The notes under the pieces were generated by a model. It was given only the letters and a program-made list of their open reading frames with translations. It had not been told where the DNA came from and ran no database searches. The translations under genes were made by a program, and so were the position numbers. DNA of 64,000 nt, taken from the NCBI GenBank assembly GCA_036346375.1, contig CM070514.1, positions 20,178,463-20,242,462 of the forward strand, in the 5' to 3' direction. The DNA comes from Guadua angustifolia (taxonomy: Eukaryota; Streptophyta; Magnoliopsida; Poales; Poaceae). The first letter of the stretch is position 1. Every line of letters begins with the position of its first letter. Shown one piece after another: positions 56,010 through 64,000 of the stretch.

Positions 56010-58410
56010 TGGACCGGACGCTGGTTCTACCTGAAGAGGGGTGAAGGCAGCGTGCTGGCGTACGACGGGACTGCCATTGCGGGGAAGAAGGAGACCCCAG
56101 AGGTGGACGACCTGGAGGTCGGTCAAGAGGCCATCACCGCCATCCACATCTGTGCCACGCGTGACCTCACCGGGCAGGCCATCGCCAATGGCTACCTGCG
56201 CAACCGAGTGTTCCCTCTGCAAAAAACGGTGCACCGATTCTACGAGATCAAAGGTCGCGACGACCTAACTCGCGAGGGCACGTCTGGTAAGTTCTTTTCC
56301 CTTGTGGCTTGCTCGAATTCGAATCCTGAATTCCTCTGACAATCTTGCCCCTCCAGCAACGCTGAAGGAATCCTGGATCTTGGCTCGGATGTTCGAGATG
56401 TTCGGAAAAGCTACGAACGAATACACCATCGACGATCCTGTCCCGAGAAATGTTCTTCGCTGGAGTGCCGAGGTAAGCCAACTCAAGCCGAGACTTAGCT
56501 TGTGAATGCTTAAGATTCCCTCTAACCCCTGGTCGTGCTCGTAGGATCACCGGGAGCTGTTCGAGACAGCGAGGAAGATGTTGCCTCTGCCCAGGGCAAA
56601 CAAGGGCAAGAAGGCAAACAAGAGGCCACCCCCGAGCGGAGTAGGCGACAGGGTCTCGAAGAAACCGCATGTCGAGTGGGGCAACCGTGCAGTGGTAAGT
56701 TCTCCCTTGGTCGAGCCCCCGAGCTTCTTGTCCTTGATCCCTCTTCTCTCTAACCTCTTCTTGCTTCTTCGCAGCAGCAAAGGGCTGCGGACGCCGCCAG
56801 GACTTCAAGTCCCCGGGCGACCCAAGGGCCCCGATCACAGGATCCCAGGCCCTTCGCAATGGACGACCTGGATCCACCACAGGCGCCAAGGCCCCTAGCT
56901 CGTGGCGCCCGTCGGAGGGATGCCGCTTCACCTTCGGGACGCCGAGGTCCTCGCCAGCCCCCTATGAGGCGGAGGCTTGTGACTCAGGTACACCATCTCT
57001 CCTTTGGTTGCATGGTGCTCCAACGCCTTTAGCTTAGTCATTTTTCTTTATTGCAGACTTCGAGCGCTCAAGCTCAACATTTGCCCATCTTGACGATGAC
57101 TATTGTCCAGGGTGAGTCTGAGTCCGAGGAGGAGAGAGAAGCCTCCTAAGTGCTGGCGCCCCGCCGGCTCTCGAGCTAGGGACGCACCCCTTCGAGCCCT
57201 CAAAGCTGGGTCGCGGTTGGCGAGTTCGACTAGGGGGTCGATGACCCGGCCGCAGGCGAGATTTTGCCCGCGGTCGACGAAGACGACACCGGCGACAATG
57301 GAGGTGCCGGAGTCGACCTTTCCCCGGCCAAGTCCGCCGCAAAAGACAACACCCAAGATGTCCCAGCCACGGCGGCTGGAGCCGTTCAAGCGGCGCCTGC
57401 CGTGGCCGTCCCGACCACGGAGGTCGAGGCAACCCCGGCCACAGAGGTTGCCCGCGATCTGGCTAAGACCGATGCGAAAGACCCTGATGAAGTCTCGGTC
57501 AAGGCCTCCGTGGAAGAGGGAGCAAGAGACGCTCTGACCGCGGAGGACGAGGCCAATCCAGCTGCTGAGACCGAGCCCGGGGGCAGGTTGAGCCCCCCGG
57601 GGAAGGCGGCCCGAAGCGAGGTCACCCCCGACGGAGCGTCCGAAGGTCCTCGCCCAAACGACCCAGTGGCGGCAGAAGACAATACCGCACAAGGGTCATC
57701 GGGCAGCAGGCCCACTGAGCACCCCCGCGCACACTTCGAGAGCTGGCTCAGCCAAGTACAGAGCTTTCTCCTGCTTTTGTCGTATTTTAACTCAAGTCTT
57801 TCCTTCCTCTTCTGACAAAGATTATGCTCCTGTTTCAAATCCCGCAGGCCATCAGCTTCGTCGCCCAAGAGCTGTAAAGTCTTCAGATGCACTCCGATGC
57901 GCTGAAGATCTTTTTCGACCTGGTGGAGGAACGGGAGGCACAACGATTTAGGCTCATCAAGACCTTGGAGATCGAGCAAGAGGAGGCTGAACGCAAGGCA
58001 GTAGACCAATTCGACGAGATTGCTGACCTCCACCAGGCGATGAAGCCACTCGAGGCCCCTCACGCATCCGAGCTCCAGCGGGCCATCACCACCGAGCGTG
58101 ACCACGCACTCAAAGCTGTGGAAGAGGAGCGCACGCGATCGGCCAGGGCAATCGAAGCCGAACGAGCCCAGGCGGAGGAGTAGAGGAAGGCTGCCGCAGA
58201 CCAAGCAGCTCCGCCGACGAAGGCCTCCATCAAGCTTGAGGCCAAGGTCAGGCTGCGAAGAGCGCCATGGCCCAACTCCAAGATGAGCGACGCCGCGCCA
58301 TCGACTCCTCCGCCGAAGCCCTTCGACTCCAAGGCGAGCTGTCGACTTTAAGGACTAAAGTCACCGAGCTTGAGCAAGAGAAGCTCGCTCGCGAGATGGC
58401 AGACCTGTAG
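56010..58410 (+). pseudogene. Gypsy-3 antisense gene (aORF), part 2
   Basis: It continues part 1 with WTGRWFYLKRGEGSVLAYDG, EVGQEAITAIHICA and LTGQAIANGYLRNRVFPLQ. Clear GT-AG introns are seen at 56287-56356, 56473-56544 and from 56695 to about 56774. Exons give LKESWILARMFEMFGKATN, then GKKANKRPPPSG and VSKKPHVEWGN. An Ala/Glu/Asp-rich acidic region follows (57264-57760). Coiled coils with REAQRFRLIKTLEIEQEEAE and AERAQAEE come next (57887-58183), then a final LEQEKLAREMADL-stop at 58408-58410. A TAG at 58181 breaks the coiled coil. Best preserved of the three copies. Confidence 0.8.
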
Positions 58411-59107
58411 ATAAGATTAGACCTGCTTGCTTGTAAATAGAACTTTTGTAAGACAAAAGACTAATGGAACAACGTCATTTTGGCAGGAAGAGCTCGTGTC
58501 TTTATTTGCTTAAGAATTATTCGATCAAGATTTTTTTTAATCGTGCACTTAGCCTTTTTGCTTGTAGTATATCCTCGTCCAGCCCCTGTTGGGACCAAGG
58601 TCGAGCAACGCCGGCCTTGGGCACAAGTTTAGAAACCTGCAAAGACCACGACCTGCAAGATCGAGAAGAAACCCACAGGGAGCACAACACAGGCGAACGA
58701 GGAAAGACTTAGGCTCGAAAGTGTTAGGGTCGTTTCTAGGTCAGACCTTCGAATCCTGACAATGATTTGCGTCTTACTCGATGATCCCATCTACGAGCTT
58801 GGTTCGAACCCTAGCGCAGGGGGAGCTAGGATGCAAAGAGATTCGACTTACAAGTAACTCGACCACTGGGGGTGAATTTTAAGCTCACGACGTTCGGGCC
58901 AAGAGCAAACGCGCTTGTACTCAGGTCGGATTCAAAGAAGTCTCGAACTCAAGTCAACACGAAGTATGGAATGAAGAAAGGGCACAAAGACCAACATAAC
59001 AATTGAATAACAGCTTTATTGAAATTTAAGGTAAAGGCATTACACATAGAATTTTCGAAGCTAGTCAATGTTCCACGAGTTAGAGAGCTCTCTGCCATCA
59101 GGCATCG
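58411..59107. other. Convergent region between aORF and gag-pol of Gypsy-3
   Basis: No ORF is supported. A purine-rich tract, a CTTTATTGAAATTTAAGGTA stretch and an AT-rich 3'-end-like sequence (near 59005-59050) correspond to 29895-29945 of Gypsy-2. Confidence 0.4.
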
Positions 59108-60070
59108 CTAGCCAGTAAGCCCCCGTGCGATCTGTTGAAACAACTCTATAGGGCCCTCTCTTTGTAGGGATAACTTGTTGGTGTTGGACGAGTCTGAATT
59201 AAATCTTAGGCTAGGTCCCCAACAAGGAGCTCCTAGGTCGCATCGATCGAGACGCATGTCTGCGAAGAGCTTGCGGGTAGTGCGTTGATCATAGCGATGC
59301 ATCGACATCTTACTTCTTCCGCCAGGTAAGGTCAAAGACCGTTCTTGCTCGAAGTCGATCCGTCGACCAAGTCGACTTTAGCAGAGCCAGCAGTGACCTC
59401 CGGAGGCGGGGACAACCCGATTACCAAATACAAGCGGAAGGGTGTGGACCTGTTGCTCGGTGGCGCGGGTACTGAATAGACCATAAGACGGTGGGGAGTT
59501 CATCCACCCAGGTCCGGCCGTGTCGTTCGAGCTCATCTAATACTCGTTTCTTGACGCCTTGAACAATCTGTCCGTTGGCGCGTTCTACTGCTCCATTGCT
59601 TTACGGATGGGCCACCGAATCATAGCACACTTTGGTGCCGATGTCTTCGTAATATTCCTGGAATAGTTCACTGGTAAATTGTGTTCCATTGTCGGTGATA
59701 ATTCTGCATGGAACCCCATACCTGGTAACCACGAACAAGCGGAAAAACCTGACGGCCGCTCGAGTTGTGATGGTCGAGACGGATTCAGCTTCGATCCACT
59801 TGATGAAAGTGTCGATGGCGACGAACAAGAATTTCTTACCCCCAACTGCTTGAGGGAAAGGGCCGAGGATGTCCAACCCCCATGTCGAGAAGGGCCAAGC
59901 GAGCGGGATGGTCTGGAGTGCGTAGGCGGGTTGATGCGATTTCTGAGCATGGAATTGGCAAGCTCGACAGGTGCGAACGATGTCACGAGCATCCTGAAGC
60001 GTTGTTGGCCAATAGAACCCCATGCGGAAGGCCTTTCCGACCATCGTCCTGAAAGAAGAATGTGCTCCAC
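59108..60070 (-). pseudogene. Gypsy-3 integrase
   Basis: The frame 60044-59601 carries the zinc module end (VRTCRACQFHAQKSHQPAYA), TWGLDILGPFPQAVGGKKF (first catalytic Asp) and RIITDNGTQFTSELFQ (second Asp). It stops at AHP just before the segment with the catalytic Glu, where a TAA replaces a Gln codon (about 59603). The C-terminal part (59335-59108) is degraded. Confidence 0.83.
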
Positions 60071-60130
60071 ACAGGCCTGAGTGGATGTCGTTTAACAGGT
60101 ACTTACCCTCTTCCGTGGTGATGCACCTTG

Positions 60131-60637
60131 TCAGGACTCTAAAGACATTCCGCCGGTACAGTTTGCCTCGACGAGCTTGTATGAACTCGCCCGACGCTTG
60201 ATCCTGCTCCTCTCGGCGAGGTCGGACGGAAGCTCGCCTTGTGCAAGAAAATCGCGAATTGGTTTAGCCCATGAGGGAATACCTTCAATGATGACGACTG
60301 AGACCTCTTGGTCGGAAATCGAAGGCGCCACCAAGGTTTCCAGGATGACGTCTAAAGGAATCTCGTCGTCGGATGTGCCGAGCTTGGAGAGGAAATCAGC
60401 GTTGGAGTTGTCCTTCCTAGGCACATGTTTGAGTTCCAGATTCTGAAACTATTTTTCCATTTTACGCACCTTGGCGAGGTATTTGACCATCGGGTCTTCC
60501 GAGCACTGGTAGTCTTTGTTGAATTGATTGATAACAAACTGGGAGTCACCCTTGACAATCAACCGGCGCACGCATAGCGCCTTGCAAGCTCGAAGACTTG
60601 CCAAGAGAGCTTCATACTCTGCCACATAGTTGGTCAA
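60131..60637 (-). pseudogene. Gypsy-3 RNase H domain, truncated at its N-terminus
   Basis: NYVAEYEALLASLRACKAL, VKGDSQFVINQFNKDYQCS and NADFLSKLGTSDDEIPLDV are visible in two frames with a stop near 60450. The first catalytic Asp (FFDGS) should lie just upstream, but the sequence changes to Gypsy-4 at 60636. Confidence 0.83.
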
Positions 60638-63090
60638 GGTATGGGCATTATGAATTCAAGGTCATGTCCTTTGGATTGACCAATGCTCCGGCATATTTCA
60701 TGAATATGATGAACAAGGTGTTCATGGAGTATTTGGACAGATTTGTTGTCGTTTTAATTGATGACATACTAATTTACTCCAAAACAGAAGATGAGCATGC
60801 AGAGCATCTAAGGATGGTTTTGGAAAAGTTAAGAGAAAACCAATTATATGCAAAATTCAGTAAATGCGACTTCTGGAAAAAGAAGGTCGAATTCTTGGGT
60901 CATGTGATGACTGTCGATGGAGTAGCTGTCGACCCAAAGAAAGTAGAGGCAGTATTACATTGGGAACAACCAAAGATAGTTACCCAGATTAGAAGTTTTC
61001 TTGGTATGGCGGGATATTACCACCGGTTCATTGAGGGTTTTTCATTAATTGCGAGACCACTTACACAATTGTTAAAAAAAGAGAGAAAGTTTGTGTGGAC
61101 ATCTGAGTGTGAAAAGAGTTTTTAGGAATTAAAGAAGCGTCTCACCTCGGCACCTGTCTTAGTGTTGCTGGATGCAAGGAACAGCTTCGATATATATTGT
61201 GATGCCTCGCGTCAAGGACTTAAATGTGTTCTGATGCAGAACGGCAAAGTAGTGGCTTATGCGTCAAGGCAGCTAAGGCCACATGAGCAGAATTACCCAA
61301 CTCACGATCTAGAGTTAGCCACTGTAATGCATGCCCTTAAAATATGGTGCCACTATCTCATCGGGAACCGATGTGAAATATATACTGACCAAAAAAGTAT
61401 AAAGTATATATCCACCCAATCAGACCTGAATATGAGACAAAGGAGGTGGTTGGAATTAATCAAGAATTATAATATCGGAATCCACTATCATCCTGGAAAA
61501 GCTAATATGGTGGCTGATGCTTTGAGTCGGAAAAGTCACAGCCTGAACATGATAGTTGCAGAGAATCAACCTGACCTGTGTAAAGAATTTCAGAAGCTAA
61601 AGTTAGAAATTATACCGAAAGGATTTTTGTCTACCGTCGAAGTGAAGCCGACACTAGAAGAACAAATTAGAGAAGCTCAGAAAAGTGATGACAAGATCAA
61701 TAGGATCAAGACCAAAATGGATGAAGGCTTAGCCAAAGACTTCAGATTAGACGAGCAGGGTACTCTATGGATGAAGAATCGAATTTGCGTACCCTATAAG
61801 CTAGAATTGAAGCAATTAATTCTGGAGGAAGCGCATGATTCTAAGTATTCAATTCATCCCGAAAGTGCAAAAATGTACCAAGATCTCAAGGAGAGATTCT
61901 GGTGGCCAAATATGAAGAGAGAAGTTGCTGAACATGTTGCTCTGTGCGGCATCTGTCAAAGAGTAAAGGCAACGCATCAGAGGCCAACGGGACTGTTGCA
62001 ACCTCTGAAAATACCTGAGTGGAAGTGGGAGGAAATCGGTATGGATTTTATTACCGGTTTACCTCGAACTCAGCAAGGCTTTGATTCGGTATGGGTTATA
62101 GTTGATCGCCTAACCAAAGTGGCTCATTTTATTCCGGTGAAAACTACTTACTCCGGAGATCATCTAGCTGAATTGTATATGCCTAGAATTGTGTGCTTAC
62201 ATGGTGTACCAAAGAAGATAGTATCGGATCGAGGTACTCAATTTACCTCAAGATTTTGGGATAAGCTGCATACAACAATGGGCACCCGTCTGAATTTTAG
62301 TACGGCATATCATCCGCAGACAGATGGTCAGACTGAAAGAGTAAATCAGATACTTAAGGATATGTTAAGAGCTTGCGCTTTGTCATATGCAACCTCATGG
62401 GACAAATGCTTGCCATATGCAGAATTTAGCTACAACAATAGTTATCAAGCTAGTTTGAAGATGTCTCCATTTGAAGCTTTATATGGTCATTCATGTCGAA
62501 CACCATTAAATTGGAATGAGACGGGAGAACGTCAAGTCTTTGGACCAGACATACTCTTAGATGCAGAGGAAAAGATTGCTCTGATTAGAGAAAGACTGAA
62601 GACTGCACAATTAAGGCAAAAGAGTTACGCTGACAACCGACACCGCGAGTTGAGCTTTGAGCCTGAAGATTATGTCTATCTCAAAGTCACGCCGCTCAAA
62701 GGAGTTAAGAGGTTCCACACTAAAGGAAAACTTGCCCCAAGATACGTGGGTCCATTCAAAATCTTGAGCCGCAGAGGTGAAGTCGCATATCAATTAGAAT
62801 TGCCGCAATCTTTGGTAGGAGTGCACGACGTATTCCATGTATCTCAGGTGAAGAAGTGCCTTCGAGTGCCGACAGAGCAGACACCTCTGGAAGAGATCGA
62901 GCTACAAGAAGATCTAACCTACAAGGAATATCCCATCAAGATCTTAGACACAGCTGAACGGGAAATAAGAAACAAATCCATTCGTTTCTGCAGAGTTCAA
63001 TGGAGCAACCACACAGAAAGCGAAGCAACTTCGGAGCGTGAGGAAGATCAGAAGAAAGAGTTTCCCAACCTCTTCTCTAGTCAGCCCTGA
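60636..63090 (+). pseudogene. Gypsy-4 pol: RT (partial), RNase H, integrase, chromodomain
   Basis: RT starts mid-domain at RYGHYEFKVMSFGLTNAPAY. The active site is VVLIDDILIYS, followed by VEFLGHVMTVDGVAVDPKK and RSFLGMAGYYHRFI. A single TAG at 61123-61125 (Gln position, SF*ELKKRL) is the only stop. The following 642-codon frame holds RNase H (YCDAS, LELA, YTDQKS, VADALSR), the integrase finger (residues H225, H232, C262, C265) and the DDE core (D295, D356, E392, counting from 61162). GPF at about 530 and a chromodomain-like segment (YPIKILDTAE, EATSERE) end it. Only one stop and the lost 5' part keep it from being intact. Confidence 0.9.
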
Positions 63091-63111
63091 ATCTCGGGGA
63101 CGAGATTCTGT

Positions 63112-63124
63112 TAAGGGGGGAGGT
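63112..63124 (+). other. Polypurine tract of Gypsy-4
   Basis: TAAGGGGGGAGGT lies one base before the LTR start. It is the expected plus-strand primer. Confidence 0.85.
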
Positions 63125-63125
63125 T

Positions 63126-64000
63126 TGTAACATCCCAAAATTTGTTTTAAATGTATTTATGACATTTTTGAATTAATTGGAATTGTCTGAAATTTACTTG
63201 GAATTTTTTGAGTTAATTCGAATTTAATCTTTATCGAATTAATCTTATAAAATAAAGATCATTCATTTCGAGTGTGCATAAAAATTTAAAATTTAGTTTA
63301 AAATAAAAACAATTGAAAAATAAGAATGTTTCTTTTAAATATTTTCAAAAACATGATCTATAAATAAGGTTTGATTATTTTATAAAAATATGTACAAGTG
63401 TCTGGTTTATTGATAGAATTTTTGCAGAAAATCTATACATCGAAAAACTATGAAACCAACTTTGTTAAGTTCCAAATATTCCCTAGTATTTGGGAGAATT
63501 TTCCAAGATTTTTGGAACTATTCTACCATTTTATTCTAATCGCTATCTCTTCTGAATACTATTCAAATTCTCATTAAGTTTGTTGGTGACGTAATGAAGC
63601 ATTCATTTGCCGCTTCATTTCCCAGCCAGTTCATTCCTTGCTATTCATTTCCTAGCCGTTTTGTTGCTGTTTTGTTTTCCAGCCAAACCATTCATTTGCC
63701 ATTTCATTTCCCAGCCGATTCATTTCCCTGCTGTTTCATTCTTTCACCTTCCAGCCGTTTCAATCCTTTACCATTTCATTTCCTACCAGCCATTTCTTCC
63801 TTTCCATACACAGGAAGAATCTTCCCTTGGTTTGTTGCTGCCCGGTCGAACGCCGCCTAGACGTCTTCTCCTGCGTCGCCACCGTCGCTACTACCGCCGA
63901 CCGGTACCTCTTTTCTCTCGCGCGCGCTCTGTTTCTGTTTTGATCTCGTTCTGTGTATTTGCACATATAATTACATGTATATATTAGGTTGATTCATAGG
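63126..64000 (+). repeat. 3' LTR of Gypsy-4, cut by window end
   Basis: It begins TGTAACATCCCAAAATTTG, nearly the same as the solo LTR at 18574. At 63600-63810 it contains a degenerate tandem array of CCAGCC(G/A)NTTCATT units. No coding potential is seen in the visible 875 bp. Confidence 0.88.

Larger units (their letters stand above)
48229..60637 (-). mobile_element. Gypsy-3: Tat-lineage retrotransposon, 5' half missing, split by a copia element
   Basis: The 3' LTR (48229-48720) resembles that of Gypsy-2. The antisense gene (48757-48905 and 56010-58410) is interrupted by the copia element. Integrase and RNase H follow on the minus strand up to 60637, where the sequence changes abruptly to Gypsy-4. 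RT, protease, gag and the 5' LTR are absent. Confidence 0.87.
60636..64000 (+). mobile_element. Gypsy-4: chromovirus (Tekay/Del-like) retrotransposon, 5'-truncated
   Basis: The plus strand shows the second half of RT, then RNase H, integrase, a chromodomain-like tail, a polypurine tract (63112-63124) and the start of the 3' LTR at 63126. Everything upstream of mid-RT is missing. The LTR continues past the window end. Confidence 0.9.

Noticed and set aside
1..64000. Novel defence or biosynthetic system
   Set aside because: Every recognisable protein belongs to known transposable-element families. The unusual points are the antisense genes, the gag-only element and the acidic ORF, all listed separately.

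Overview
This window is plant nuclear DNA, almost certainly from a grass and probably a panicoid (inference). It is built almost entirely of transposable elements: Tat-lineage Ty3/gypsy elements with an antisense extra gene, chromovirus-type LTRs about 3 kb long, SIRE/Maximus-like Ty1/copia sequence, and CACTA (En/Spm) elements with TNP2, Transposase_24 and Ulp1-type genes. I found no convincing host gene, rRNA or tRNA gene, and nothing prokaryotic. Most coding regions are broken by stops and frameshifts.

Layout. (1) 1-10102: Gypsy-1, a Tat element on the minus strand that enters from beyond the left edge. Its gag-pol reads leftward from the LTR at 9756-10102. A spliced antisense gene (aORF, Transposase_28 domain) reads rightward at 28-2825, followed by a small separate ORF with its own TATA box. 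(2) 10103-15377: intergenic repeats, including a CATA microsatellite, a 2.7-kb minus-strand solo LTR (11045-13766) with perfect 5-bp target-site duplications, and a large direct repeat. (3) 15378-about 38040: an old plus-strand CACTA element (CACTA-1). Its TNP2 and Ulp1-type genes are split by a 3.7-kb solo LTR (18574-22319, perfect duplication), by a two-LTR Tat element (Gypsy-2, 25260-36346) and by a 0.5-kb hAT-like element (37341-37862). (4) 38041-42947: short tandem repeats, a copia-type LTR, an inverted repeat, and about 1.5 kb of quiet, low-copy-looking DNA. (5) 42948-60637: a nest. CACTA-2 holds a SIRE-like fragment, which abuts a Tat element (Gypsy-3), whose antisense gene is split by a gag-only copia element (48906-56009) with near-identical 1.6-kb LTRs, a TGGAC duplication, a primer-binding site and a polypurine tract. 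(6) 60636-64000: a chromovirus (Gypsy-4, plus strand) with an almost intact RT-RNase H-integrase-chromodomain reading frame and the start of its 3' LTR. It is fused directly to Gypsy-3 without an LTR boundary.

How the parts relate. The order of insertion can be read from which element interrupts which. All three Tat elements carry the same convergent design: gag-pol on one strand and a multi-exon, coiled-coil-rich antisense gene on the other. The gag-only copia element has no recognisable pol and would depend on enzymes supplied elsewhere. Single-base indels are frequent, even between the young copia LTRs, so some apparent frameshifts may be base-calling errors rather than biological decay.
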